From CAYGTK01 sp964352775 (GTDB taxonomy: Bacteria > Bacteroidota > Bacteroidia > Chitinophagales > CAIOSU01): 27,169 nt of DNA. Shown in pieces: positions 15,902 through 24,224 of the stretch; within the stretch, counting starts at the first letter, position 1; each line of letters begins with the position of its first letter. The notes below the pieces were generated by a model that was not told the DNA's origin, searched no databases, and worked only from the letters and a program-made list of their open reading frames with translations. The translations under genes were made by a program, and so were the position numbers. The stretch lies in contig CAYGTK010000028.1 in assembly GCA_964352775.1 (NCBI GenBank), forward strand, positions 1 to 27,169, written 5' to 3'.

Positions 15902-17308
15902 ATGAGAAAGAGTTTCACCATATTATTACTGTTGGCAACCTGCTGCATTGGATTTGCCCAACTTGAAATGACCGATTATGCCACTGGAGAGTACGATTTA
16001 GCATATTGGGCTGATACTACTTGGTCAGTTGATAACACATGCTTAATGGTGGTAAGTGACAGCGGCTATGTTGAGGAAGTGTTCGACACTAAAACTTGTG
16101 AGACAGTTTTCATAAATGGCCGCTGGGAATCTACACTTCCCAACGGCTTGACCTTGACTACAAATATCAGTGAAAATGGGTTTACAGATACGAACAATAA
16201 TACTTTTTGGAGAGCTGACACCTCACAATCCTTGTACTGTAATCTCTTGAACGAGTGGCTTGACTTTGATGCCGGATGGCTAAATTACAGGAGGTTAATA
16301 GAGAAGAAACTACTGGCAAATTGTGACTCAGTAATTACCGAAGCTGTTCTACAAAAAAGGGGGGCAATTAGCAGCACGTGGTTGAACGTTAGAAAAGACG
16401 TATACAATTACGACCTACAAAAAGGACAATTACTTTCTGTTAGCAAATATGCAGTTGACAGCACTGGTAGCTATGAATTATTCGCTAAAACCGGATACTG
16501 GTATGGCAGTACAGCAAATCCTGTTTTTAAAACAATTACCTACGGTTTTAACAATGGAGTTCCATATCCAGCGGAGGAAGTAATTCAATTTCTAGATGAG
16601 AGCAGAACTTACGATAGTGAATTTTGGTGTGAAAAATTCACTAGTGAACAAACTAAGCTTCAAGAATATAGACATGTTAAATCCATATTGTATGTAGAGA
16701 ATGACACGTTTGGAGTGATGTATAAGACTAGTTTTAGTGATTACAGGGTGTCAGGAGATAGTTTGATTTTCACCTCGCTAGTTCATTTTCCGCAACCGAT
16801 AGGACCAAGGTTTATTACAAAGTATGAAAGATACAATAGCCACAATGATTTGATTAAAGAGGTACAAACTATTCCAACAAACCCAGGTTTGAAGGGCTCA
16901 CGGTATTTCTATAGCTATGATGAAAACGGAAAGGTATACAATGAAGTGAGAGAGGGCATCAACAACAAAGGTGAATGGGAAAGGTCTAGTGGTTTGTTTT
17001 TGAGCAAAAATGGGTGCACATCAGCTAACGACAGCCTATTTACTTCCGTGAAAATTGAGAAACCTGATAAAGGCATGGATTTAGTGCTATATCCTAATCC
17101 AGCGAAGGATTTGTTATACATTGATAGAAGCGGAAAAACAGAAGCCATCACACTAAACATTTACAATTTGCTTGGCAAACTAGTGTTAGCGGAAACTATC
17201 GTTGGTGATGAACCAATAGATATTAGTAGCCTGAGTGCAGGTAGCTATATTGTAAATATTGATATGCAGGGTCAGCAAGCGACTAAAAGACTAGTTGTAC
17301 TAGAGTAA
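15902..17308 (+). CDS. Secreted protein with T9SS sorting domain, function unknown
   Basis: A 468-residue exported protein. Residues 1-19 are a signal peptide (MRKSFTILLLLATCCIGFAQ, cut near FAQ). The body (20-390) is rich in Tyr, Trp, Asp and Asn and in short beta-like segments, including repeated tracts such as YKTSFSDYRV and RYFYSYDENGKVYNEV that recall Bacteroidota surface proteins built from repeated strands; no enzyme motif is visible. The C-terminal 75 residues begin LVLYPNPAKDLLYI and contain IYNLLGKLVLAE and LSAGSYIV, a type A T9SS sorting domain, so it should pass the outer membrane through the type IX system. It stands alone between a repeat-rich gap and a convergent gene. Confidence 0.88.
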   Translation: MRKSFTILLLLATCCIGFAQLEMTDYATGEYDLAYWADTTWSVDNTCLMVVSDSGYVEEVFDTKTCETVFINGRWESTLPNGLTLTTNISENGFTDTNNNTFWRADTSQSLYCNLLNEWLDFDAGWLNYRRLIEKKLLANCDSVITEAVLQKRGAISSTWLNVRKDVYNYDLQKGQLLSVSKYAVDSTGSYELFAKTGYWYGSTANPVFKTITYGFNNGVPYPAEEVIQFLDESRTYDSEFWCEKFTSEQTKLQEYRHVKSILYVENDTFGVMYKTSFSDYRVSGDSLIFTSLVHFPQPIGPRFITKYERYNSHNDLIKEVQTIPTNPGLKGSRYFYSYDENGKVYNEVREGINNKGEWERSSGLFLSKNGCTSANDSLFTSVKIEKPDKGMDLVLYPNPAKDLLYIDRSGKTEAITLNIYNLLGKLVLAETIVGDEPIDISSLSAGSYIVNIDMQGQQATKRLVVLE

Positions 17309-17339
17309 ACCTATTCTATCCCTCTCCCAGCACCCCACC

Positions 17340-17366
17340 CTTCGACTGCTACGCGCTCAGTGTGAC
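17340..17366. repeat. REP-like palindromic unit
   Basis: Contains CTTCGACTGCTACGCGCTCA and the following TGTGAC block; it is the reverse complement, with small insertions, of 15561-15582. It lies in the 104-base gap between convergent genes and may help termination. Confidence 0.65.
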
Positions 17367-17412
17367 CTATGCTTTTCCTGATTTGATAACTGCCTACTGC
17401 GACTGTTGACTA

Positions 17413-18384
17413 TTACTGCACACTGTTACTAATTCGCGAAGCGATAACCCTAGCATGCTCTCTACCGTTCTCTATAAATACCGATTCCGTTCGGGTGCCT
17501 GCCAATACAGTGCCGCAGACGAATAGGCCGGGTACGTTGGTTTCATAAGTACTATCATCAAAGGTGGGCACTAGGGTTTTGTCATCTACGGAAACTCCTG
17601 CTTGCCTTAGCAACTCCACTTTGGGTAGGTAGCCTACTAGTTTGAATATGGTATCGGCTTCTAGCAGTCCTATCTCTCCGTTCTCACCTCTTATGGTTAC
17701 TAGGTGGTTGTGTATCTTCTTCACCTCGCTGTTAAAGTGCACTTTTATCTTCCCCTCTTTTATGCGATTGGTAATGTCGGGCACTAGCCAATATTTGGCG
17801 GTGGGTTTAAGCTCACTGCCGCGCACCACCATGGTTACGTCTACATTATGTCGATACAGTTGTAGGGCTGCCTCAATGGCCGAGTTGCCGCCACCAATGA
17901 TCACTACCTTGGTGAAGCTGTAGGCAAAGGCCTCGTCGTAATAGGCTTTTACGTAGGGCTGCTCCTCTCCTTCTATGCCCAGCATTCGGGCTTGGTCGAA
18001 ATAGCCCGTGGCCATAATTACTTTGTTGGCAATTAACTGCTCTCCTTTGCTGGTAGTGAGCTGAAATTGGCCGCCTTCTTTCTTCAAACTATCTACCTGC
18101 GTATACAATTGCATGCGGATACCGAAGTACTGCACCACCTTTCGGTAATACTGCATGGCCTCTTCGCGGGTAGGCTTCACATTGCTGGTAGGGAAGGGCA
18201 ATCCACCCACCTCGATATTCTCTGCTGTACTGAAAAACTTCATCCCCAATGGGTAGCGACGTATCGATTCGGTAAGGCTGCCCTTCTCTATAATGAGGCT
18301 ATCTACACCTATCTTCTTCAACTCAATGGCAGCGGCAACTCCGCATGGTCCACCGCCAATTATTATAACGTCTTCTTGTTGCAT
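17413..18384 (-). CDS. ypdA: YpdA-family FAD/NAD(P) disulfide reductase-like protein
   Basis: A 323-residue two-dinucleotide flavoprotein. The FAD-binding motif IIIGGGPCGVAAAIELKK is at 7-24 and the NAD(P) motif VVIIGGGNSAIEAA is near 160, with a third FAD contact in GLFVCGTVLAGT near the end. The early motif GGGPCG and the stretch RYPLGMKFFSTAENIEVGG are typical of the YpdA group, which reduces oxidised bacillithiol in Firmicutes and is common in bacillithiol-making Bacteroidota. There is no redox CxxC, as expected for that group, in contrast to thioredoxin reductase. It faces the T9SS protein and is transcribed away from the Crp-type regulator gene. Confidence 0.88.
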   Translation of the reverse strand: MQQEDVIIIGGGPCGVAAAIELKKIGVDSLIIEKGSLTESIRRYPLGMKFFSTAENIEVGGLPFPTSNVKPTREEAMQYYRKVVQYFGIRMQLYTQVDSLKKEGGQFQLTTSKGEQLIANKVIMATGYFDQARMLGIEGEEQPYVKAYYDEAFAYSFTKVVIIGGGNSAIEAALQLYRHNVDVTMVVRGSELKPTAKYWLVPDITNRIKEGKIKVHFNSEVKKIHNHLVTIRGENGEIGLLEADTIFKLVGYLPKVELLRQAGVSVDDKTLVPTFDDSTYETNVPGLFVCGTVLAGTRTESVFIENGREHARVIASRISNSVQ

Positions 18385-18402
18385 AGGTGTAAAATTACAG
18401 GA

Positions 18403-18420
18403 TAGATACTAGAGCCAAGA
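18403..18420 (+). repeat. 18-base repeat shared with 15514-15531
   Basis: TAGATACTAGAGCCAAGA occurs identically at 15514-15531. Its first part also pairs with TCTAGTATC at 18469-18477 to form a long-range inverted repeat in the gap between the YpdA and Crp genes. Such degenerate short repeats are frequent in Bacteroidota intergenic DNA. Confidence 0.7.
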
Positions 18421-18504
18421 AACTAGATACCAGACTAGCCTTACTTACAATAAGTCTTGACTCTTAATTCTAGTATCTCGAATCTATCTACTACCTTAGA
18501 AACT

Positions 18505-19089
18505 ATGAAAAACGAGTTTGTAGAATTTGTATTGACCCAGAATGAGCTTACGCCCGAAGAAATAGGTTTTCTGCAAGAGCATATGCCAACCCGATATTAT
18601 AAAAAGGGTGACGTAATACTTCGTGAAGGGGAAGTAGCTACCGAAAGTTTTTATTGCCTTTGGGGATGTGCCCGACAATACTATTTGGTGGATGGCGAAG
18701 ATAAAACCACAGCATTTTATACCGACCACAGTTGTTTTTCATCGCATTTGAGTTATATAAACAAAGTGCCTTCTGCTCATTATTTAGGTTGTTTAGAAGA
18801 TTCGTGCGTGGCAGTTATCACTTGGGATAGCGAGCAACTACTGTATAAACGTTTCCCTCATTTTGAGAAATTAGCCCGTGAAGAAACAGAACGCAATTTT
18901 GGGGAAGAACAAGCCCGCATGGCTACCTACCTAACCCTTAGCCCCGAAGAACGCTACCTAGAGTTACAAAAAACCCGGCCAGACTTGCTGAACCGGGTTC
19001 CACAATACCACTTGGCATCTTATTTAGGGGTAAAGCCAGAATCGCTTAGCCGCATTAGGAAACGCTTGGCGGTAAAGGTGCAGAAGTGA
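18505..19089 (+). CDS. Crp/Fnr-family transcription regulator
   Basis: A 194-residue regulator with an N-terminal cyclic-nucleotide-binding-like beta barrel (about 15-115; YYKKGDVILREGEVATESFY is the signature start) and a C-terminal winged helix with YHLASYLGVKPESLSRIRKRL as recognition region. I place the start at 18505, MKNEFVEF; the 16 residues further upstream (from 18457) fall in a repeat-rich stretch and are not family-like. No Cys cluster for an iron-sulfur centre and no haem motif is visible, so it is unlikely to be a true FNR. Its gene ends 3 bases from the stop of the MDR oxidoreductase, whose promoter has an FNR-like palindrome, making that gene its likely target. Confidence 0.9.
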   Translation: MKNEFVEFVLTQNELTPEEIGFLQEHMPTRYYKKGDVILREGEVATESFYCLWGCARQYYLVDGEDKTTAFYTDHSCFSSHLSYINKVPSAHYLGCLEDSCVAVITWDSEQLLYKRFPHFEKLAREETERNFGEEQARMATYLTLSPEERYLELQKTRPDLLNRVPQYHLASYLGVKPESLSRIRKRLAVKVQK

Positions 19090-19092
19090 TAG

Positions 19093-20088
19093 CTAGGCTA
19101 CTTTTATAGTAACATTGCCTCGCTTGCGACCTGTATCGGCGTAAGCATGGGCTTTGGGAAGATCTTCGAAATCGTAACATCTGTCAATTACGGGTTTAAT
19201 GGCACCATCTTTTAACAGGGGAACCAATTGGTCCATCATCTCGGCATTGGTTAGAGCCACACCACCTATTACTTTTTTACTGCCTATCAACGGCGCTAGC
19301 ATCATGTATAACATACCGTCTTTTGTAATATTGCAGGCTATAAACCTGCCCTTCTCGTTCATTACATACTGCCCGGCACTATAGGTGGTTTCGCCCACGG
19401 CATCAAATATTACATCGTAGCGTTGGGTGCCTTTTGTATAGTCTTCGGTTTTGTAATCTATAACCACATCTGCTCCAATCTCTTTCATCAAATCTGCATT
19501 TCTTCCACTGCATACTGCTGTTACCTGCGCACCCATATGTTTTGCTAGTTGCACCGCATAGCTACCTACGCTGCCTGATGCACCATATACCAATACATGC
19601 TCCCCTGCTTTCACCTCGGCTTTTTGCAGAAAGTGTAGCGCTGTGCCTGCCCCAATGGGTGTTGCCGCTGCTTGTTCATCGGTTATTCCTTCCGGTATTT
19701 GTGCTATTCCTGCATCTTCTTCCATGCAGATGTATTCGGCATACGCTGCAGAGTTGAATTCAGTACTGCCAAATACTCTATCGCCCACTTTGAATTTAGA
19801 AACGGCGTCGCCAACCTCTACTACTTCTCCTGAAAATTCGTGACCTAGAATAGGCTGTTTAGGTGTATTAAACCCACCCATGAAGCGAATGATAAACGGA
19901 TCGGCCTTGCGCAAGCGATAGTCGCCAGCAGTTACTGTGGTGTAATGGTTTTTCACCAATACTTCGTTAGCCTTAGGTTGAGGCTTTGGTACGTTCCCCG
20001 GGTGAAGCACTTCTGGTCCACCATACTTTTTGTATAGCATTGCTTTCATGGTCGCTGTTTGTTTTAGTGTTGTTGTGTTACTCGTCAT
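19093..20088 (-). CDS. MDR-family NAD(P)-dependent oxidoreductase (quinone oxidoreductase-like)
   Basis: A 331-residue medium-chain dehydrogenase/reductase. The N-terminal GroES-like domain is present (YKKYGGPEVLHPG..., GHEFSGEVVEVGD), and the Rossmann motif VYGASGSVGSYAVQLAKHMG starts about residue 168. Structural and catalytic zinc ligands are lacking, so it belongs to the quinone oxidoreductase-like branch and probably reduces quinones or enones with NADPH. The ATG at 20088 gives 13 extra N-terminal residues rich in Thr; MKAMLYKKYGG at 20049 is the more family-like start and cannot be excluded. The promoter carries TACCTTTG but no TTG, with an FNR-like palindrome in its place. Confidence 0.9.
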   Translation of the reverse strand: MTSNTTTLKQTATMKAMLYKKYGGPEVLHPGNVPKPQPKANEVLVKNHYTTVTAGDYRLRKADPFIIRFMGGFNTPKQPILGHEFSGEVVEVGDAVSKFKVGDRVFGSTEFNSAAYAEYICMEEDAGIAQIPEGITDEQAAATPIGAGTALHFLQKAEVKAGEHVLVYGASGSVGSYAVQLAKHMGAQVTAVCSGRNADLMKEIGADVVIDYKTEDYTKGTQRYDVIFDAVGETTYSAGQYVMNEKGRFIACNITKDGMLYMMLAPLIGSKKVIGGVALTNAEMMDQLVPLLKDGAIKPVIDRCYDFEDLPKAHAYADTGRKRGNVTIKVA

Positions 20089-20112
20089 GATACTGTGTTT
20101 AATTGTGTATCA

Positions 20113-20157
20113 CAAAGGTAGGGGTGCGACATGGCGCCGTTCATTGACTTAAGTTAA
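20113..20157 (-). promoter_or_regulatory. Activator-type promoter with FNR-like box upstream of the oxidoreductase
   Basis: On the minus strand TACCTTTG (20120-20113) is an exact -7 box but the expected TTG is missing at the usual spacing. Instead TTGACTTAAGTTAA (20144-20157; six of seven pairs symmetric) is centred 34 bases upstream of the -7 box centre, roughly -41 from the predicted start, the class II position for Crp/Fnr activators. Confidence 0.55.
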
Positions 20158-20176
20158 GAAGGATGTTTAACGTGGT

Positions 20177-21706
20177 CTATCTCTTCTTAATACCTAGCAC
20201 CCCAAGCAATCCCCGTGTCAACTCGCGAATAGCGGTGCGGCCCAACTGGCGTACCATGGTGTTTTTACTCATTTCTTCTATAAACGTAGGTTCTGCTTTG
20301 GTAGTAGTACTTTTCCGAACAGGTTTTTCCTTCACCTCTTTTTGGTTGGCTTCGGCACGTTCCAGCTTTTCATTCAAGATTTCAAAAGCACTTCTTCGGT
20401 CAATTTCTTCATTATACTTCGCTACCAGTTCTGAGTCTTCTACCACGTGGTCTATCTCGCGATCGGTTAACACACCCATTCGGGTGATAGGGGCTCGCAT
20501 TAAGGTGGCTGCTAAAGGTGTTGGTATACCTTTCTCGTTCAAGGCAGTAACCAAGGCTTCCCCTGTTCCAAGTTCAGTTATCAGCTTATTGGCTTCGTAG
20601 TATTCCGTATCAGGAAAGTTCTGTGCTGCTTGTTTAATGGCCTTTCTATCCCTGGCGGTGAAGGCACGTAGCGCATGTTGAATCTTTAGACCTAATTGTG
20701 CTAACACATCTTCAGGCACATCGGTGGGGTTCTGGGTACAGAAATAAACCCCAACTGCTTTCGAGCGAATAAGCTTGATGATGGTCTCTATCTGGTCTAT
20801 CAATGCCTTGCTGGCGTTGTCGAATATCAGGTGAGCTTCGTCAATAAATATGCAGAGCTTTGGTTCTTTCAAGTCTCCCGCTTCGGGGAAGTTGGCGTAT
20901 ATCTCGGCCAAAAGGCTAAGCATGAACGTGCTGAAAAGCTTGGGTTTGCTTTGCATATCCGTTAAGCGGATAATACCTATTTGGCCTCTTCCATCTTTGG
21001 TGCGTAACAAGTCGTTCACATCAAAAGATCGCTCGCCGAAAAATTGCTCGGCATCTTGCTGTTCCAACTCAATTATCTTCCGCATAATAGCACTAACGGA
21101 AGCAGAAGAAACTCGGCCATACTCTGATTCAATATCTTCTTTACCCTCATTAATACAGAACTGCAGCATTCTTTTAAGGTCATTCAAGTCTAGCAGCGGG
21201 TATCTATTATCATCACAATACTTGAATATCAAGGCAATTATTCCTTGCTGGGCATCACTTAGGTCTAATATCTTTCCTAATAATACTGGCCCAAATTCCG
21301 TAACCGTTGCTCTAAGCCTAGCGCCCTTTTCATCGGAAATACTCATCAGTTCTATTGGCAAGCCAATTGGCTCGTAGGGAACACCTATAGCCCCATGCCG
21401 CCAAACGATATGGTCATTACTTTCACCAGGTTGAGCTAATCCACTCAAGTCACCTTTTAGATCCATCAGTAAACTAGGTATACCTTTCTCAGATAGCTGC
21501 TCGGCCATCACTTGTAGACTTTTGGTTTTACCCGTACCCGTAGCTCCAGCTATTAAACCGTGGCGATTAAGGGTGCGCAATGGCACCTTCACCAAATGGT
21601 CGGGCTGGCATTCACCATCTAACATGGCCCCACCTAATACTATATAGTCTCGCTTATAAGTATAGCCTTCGTTAATGTAGGCTTTGAATTCTTCTGCTCT
21701 GCTCAT
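20177..21706 (-). CDS. HerA-like / DUF853 family ATPase
   Basis: A 509-residue P-loop ATPase of the HerA-FtsK superfamily, DUF853 (YjgR-like) branch. The Walker A motif GATGTGKT is at 54-61, followed by MDLKGDLSGLAQPG (81-94), typical of this branch; Walker B is CIFIDEAHLIF with Asp289-Glu290. A sensor-like FCTQNPTDVPEDVLAQLG follows. The C-terminal 80 residues are charged and helical. HerA proteins translocate DNA as hexamers, but the DUF853 members have no settled role. A consensus TAAATTTG (21718-21711 on the minus strand) ends 4 bases before the ATG, hinting at a nearly leaderless message. Divergent from rnpB. Confidence 0.92.
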   Translation of the reverse strand: MSRAEEFKAYINEGYTYKRDYIVLGGAMLDGECQPDHLVKVPLRTLNRHGLIAGATGTGKTKSLQVMAEQLSEKGIPSLLMDLKGDLSGLAQPGESNDHIVWRHGAIGVPYEPIGLPIELMSISDEKGARLRATVTEFGPVLLGKILDLSDAQQGIIALIFKYCDDNRYPLLDLNDLKRMLQFCINEGKEDIESEYGRVSSASVSAIMRKIIELEQQDAEQFFGERSFDVNDLLRTKDGRGQIGIIRLTDMQSKPKLFSTFMLSLLAEIYANFPEAGDLKEPKLCIFIDEAHLIFDNASKALIDQIETIIKLIRSKAVGVYFCTQNPTDVPEDVLAQLGLKIQHALRAFTARDRKAIKQAAQNFPDTEYYEANKLITELGTGEALVTALNEKGIPTPLAATLMRAPITRMGVLTDREIDHVVEDSELVAKYNEEIDRRSAFEILNEKLERAEANQKEVKEKPVRKSTTTKAEPTFIEEMSKNTMVRQLGRTAIRELTRGLLGVLGIKKR

Positions 21707-21747
21707 TTGGCAAATTTACTACTTAGTGGTGATAGGAAAAGGACGTC

Positions 21748-21779
21748 TTGCATCTAGCTTATAACTATAACTACCTTTG
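21748..21779 (+). promoter_or_regulatory. rnpB promoter
   Basis: TTG (21748-21750), a 21-base spacer and TACCTTTG (21772-21779) form a full Bacteroidota primary-sigma promoter. The RNA's first helix begins 4 bases later, which agrees with the usual start-site distance. Confidence 0.8.
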
Positions 21780-21780
21780 C

Positions 21781-22133
21781 AAGGCAAGCGGGCGACCTGT
21801 CGCTCCACTTTTAAGTGGTGAGGAAAGTCCGGACGGCGCAGAGCAGGGCACCTCCTAACGGGAGGGACGTATTTTAGGATATGGACAGCTAGTACTGCAG
21901 AAAATAACCGCCCCGAGCGATCGGGGTAAGGGTGAAAATGTGAGGTAAGAGCTCACGGTTGCCCCTAGTAATTGGGGTGGCGAGTAAACCTTGCCCGCCG
22001 AAAGACCAAATATACCTGCATTGGAGGGCTGCTCGCCCAACGTAGGGGGGTTGGTTGCTAGAGCCCACGGGTGACTGTGGGCCCAGATAGATGACAGGAT
22101 AGAACAAGATCCGGCTTATGGCCCGCTTGCACT
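21781..22133 (+). ncRNA. rnpB: RNase P RNA
   Basis: The catalytic RNA of ribonuclease P, which trims the 5' ends of tRNA precursors. Signature blocks are present in order: GAGGAAAGTCCGGAC near the 5' end (21820), AGAGCAGGGC just after it, and near the 3' end AGATAGATGACAGGATAGAA followed by CAAGATCCGGCTTATGG. The ends pair: GCAAGCGGGC (21784-21793) with GCCCGCTTGC (22121-22130), forming helix P1, and seven T residues follow (22133-22139), so the terminal helix probably also serves as terminator. About 350 nucleotides, the normal size of the bacterial type A RNA. The open frames on the opposite strand are by-products. Ends are accurate to a few bases. Confidence 0.97.
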
Positions 22134-22176
22134 TTTTTTATCCTCCTTATCCACATTTATATTTTTCCACAAGGGC

Positions 22177-22205
22177 TTGCTTTTTTTGAGAAGGGTGTAT
22201 ATTTA
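22177..22205 (+). promoter_or_regulatory. Putative promoter of the NtrC-type regulator
   Basis: TTG (22177-22179), an 18-base spacer and TATATTTA (22198-22205), one base off TAnnTTTG. The spacer is one short of the common range. The ATG is 25 bases further on. Confidence 0.45.
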
Positions 22206-22230
22206 TCTGTACAATTGAAACAATACCCCT

Positions 22231-23589
22231 ATGTCAAAAATATTATTGGTAGACGACGAGAAGAGTATACGCAAAACCATGCGGGAGATACTGGAGTACG
22301 AAAACTATAAAGTGGATGAGGCTGTAGATGGTCAAGAGGCGATAGACAAGCTGAATGACGAAGCTTACGACGTAGTACTACTAGACATTAAAATGCCGAA
22401 GAAAGACGGTATGGAAGTGCTGGAGTTTATCCTAAAAAATGAGCCAGACACCCCTACTATAATGATTTCGGGCCACGCTAACGTAGATACAGCTGTAGAT
22501 GCCGTAAAACGTGGTGCCTACGATTTCATCAGCAAGCCGCCAGACTTGAACCGCTTGTTGATCACCATCCGTAATGCGCTCGACCGCTCGGAATTGGTTA
22601 CTGAAACTAAGGTACTGAAGCGTAAGGTTTCGAAAACAAGAGAGATAATTGGTGACTCACCAAGCATCTTAAAAATTAAGGATACTATTGACCGTGTTGC
22701 CCCTACGGATGCACGTGTTTTGGTAACTGGTGAAAACGGAACGGGTAAAGAATTGGTAGCAAGATGGCTACACGAAAAAAGCCACCGCGAAGGAACAGGT
22801 AAACTGGTAGAAGTGAACTGCGCCGCCATACCTACTGACTTGATAGAGAGTGAGTTGTTCGGTCATGAGAAGGGTGCATTTACCTCGGCCATTAAGCAGC
22901 GCATCGGGAAATTTGAACAGGCCAGTGGTGGTACACTTTTCCTTGATGAGATAGGTGATATGAGCCTTTCAGCGCAAGCCAAAGTACTACGTGCATTGCA
23001 AGAGAACCGCATTACCCGTGTAGGTGGCGATAAGGACATTTTGGTGGATGTGCGCATAGTAGCGGCTACCAATAAAAACCTGACCAAAGAGATAGAGGAC
23101 GGTAACTTCCGTATGGACTTGTACCACCGCTTGAGCGTGATATTGATACACGTACCGTCGTTGAACGATCGCCGTGATGATATTCCGAAGCTGGCAGAAC
23201 GCTTTGTGAAGGAAATATGTGAAGATCATGGTATCAACAAAAAAACCATTACCCCTAAGGCCCTAAGTGCCTTGCAAGAGGTGAACTGGACAGGTAACAT
23301 CCGCGAGCTTCACAACATTATTGAGCGCCTAGTGATATTGAGCGATGCCAAAATTACCGATGAAGATGTAGCTGCTTTTGTTCCGAATGCTGGTGGGCAT
23401 CAAAACCCTATTGAGATATTTGAGACCTTCTACAAGTTCCAAGATTTTAAAGACCATATGGAGAAGATGTTCATTGAACATAAACTAGCCAAAAATGGAT
23501 GGAACGTAAGTAAAACCGCCGAGGAGATTGACATCCAGCGCAGCCACCTTTATAACAAGATAGAGAAGTTTGATCTCAAGCGGAGCTAG
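22231..23589 (+). CDS. NtrC-family sigma-54-dependent response regulator
   Basis: A 452-residue activator with three domains. The receiver domain (1-118) has acidic residues in LLVDDE, the phosphorylated Asp52 in LLDIKMP and the conserved Lys in ISKPP. The AAA+ domain (about 140-370) has Walker A GENGTGKE (167-174), the sigma-54 contact loop GAFTSA (215-220) and Walker B GGTLFLDEIG (233-242), so it should open sigma-54 promoters. The C-terminal Fis-type helix-turn-helix is NVSKTAEEIDIQRSHLYNKI. No histidine kinase gene is adjacent, so the partner is elsewhere. Single NtrC-type regulators of this type are common in Bacteroidota. The target genes cannot be told from the window. Confidence 0.95.
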   Translation: MSKILLVDDEKSIRKTMREILEYENYKVDEAVDGQEAIDKLNDEAYDVVLLDIKMPKKDGMEVLEFILKNEPDTPTIMISGHANVDTAVDAVKRGAYDFISKPPDLNRLLITIRNALDRSELVTETKVLKRKVSKTREIIGDSPSILKIKDTIDRVAPTDARVLVTGENGTGKELVARWLHEKSHREGTGKLVEVNCAAIPTDLIESELFGHEKGAFTSAIKQRIGKFEQASGGTLFLDEIGDMSLSAQAKVLRALQENRITRVGGDKDILVDVRIVAATNKNLTKEIEDGNFRMDLYHRLSVILIHVPSLNDRRDDIPKLAERFVKEICEDHGINKKTITPKALSALQEVNWTGNIRELHNIIERLVILSDAKITDEDVAAFVPNAGGHQNPIEIFETFYKFQDFKDHMEKMFIEHKLAKNGWNVSKTAEEIDIQRSHLYNKIEKFDLKRS

Positions 23590-23954
23590 GTTTTTTGAGG
23601 ATGCTAGAGCCGAGGCATTGGGTTTTGGTTAGGGGGTTTTGGCATGTTGCCAGCGCTTTGTAATAGTTACCCAGCAAGCACTACAACGCATATTAGATAT
23701 CTTAACTTTGTGTGCATTTGCCCTAAGCCAATGGCGGCGGCGGGTCTGTGGTATTAGTTTAAATAGTTATGGGTGCGTTTCGGCTTGTTTTGGTACAGTT
23801 GGGGTACCCTTTTGCCACTTTATCCTTAGTTACGCTCTGGTTGTTAGTTGCGGTTAAATCTCCTGAACATATAGCTGGAAGGTAGTTTGATTTTTGTGAA
23901 ATGCAGTATAAAAGTGCTGCTATCCCTCACACGGGGTAGCCCGCCAATGTCCTT

Positions 23955-23978
23955 CTGAATTCATTTCAGGACCTCACG
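23955..23978 (+). repeat. 24-base direct repeat, left of the defence module
   Basis: Identical over 24 bases (CTGAATTCATTTCAGGACCT, then CACG) to 27027-27050. The core is an imperfect palindrome (TTCTGAA / TTCAGGA arms). The two copies lie 3,072 bases apart and enclose the whole TIR-caspase cluster. Confidence 0.9.
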
Positions 23979-24210
23979 TTTGCAAGTCACAGTGCTCGTT
24001 CAAGTCAGAGACTTGTTGGTCATTCATCACAAGTTACAAATTTGCGATAGCGGGAAGAGTAAAGGTTATTTTTTTAGTTGCATAAGTTTTTAGTCCTATT
24101 TTATTATCTTTAACGCGAACCGTTTTTGTGGATGCCTTTATTTTAACCCACACAATTCAATCTTTAATAAATTAACCTGGCCACATTTATGTGTGGTTGG
24201 AGTGAACATA

Positions 24211-24216
24211 AAGGAG
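24211..24216 (+). promoter_or_regulatory. Shine-Dalgarno sequence of the first TIR gene
   Basis: AAGGAG sits 8 bases before the ATG at 24225. Clear Shine-Dalgarno sites are uncommon in Bacteroidota and I see none as good elsewhere in the window, so it supports the start and hints at a foreign origin. Confidence 0.6.
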
Positions 24217-24224
24217 ATTAAAAA

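Larger units (their letters stand above)
23590..24224. other. Non-coding gap before the TIR-caspase operon
   Basis: No supportable gene. The open frame 23639-23857 is G/T-rich with no start context or family resemblance. Visible items: a hairpin GCTATCCC / GGGGTAGC (23919-23926 with 23933-23940, one G-T pair), the 24-base repeat at 23955-23978, an AT-rich stretch (24056-24180) suitable for the operon promoter, a short inverted repeat CCACA/TGTGG (24181-24185, 24192-24196) and a Shine-Dalgarno before 24225. TATCTTTA at 24105-24112 could be a -7 box but lacks a TTG at the right distance. Confidence 0.7.

Noticed and set aside
21855..22107. Minus-strand open frames inside the RNase P gene
   Set aside because: The RNA's conserved blocks, terminal helix and promoter account for the whole stretch.
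23639..23857. 72-residue open frame in the gap before the TIR operon
   Set aside because: Composition is odd (Cys, Leu, Arg and Ser from G/T-rich DNA), no start context, no signal or fold that I recognise, and the surrounding sequence looks non-coding.
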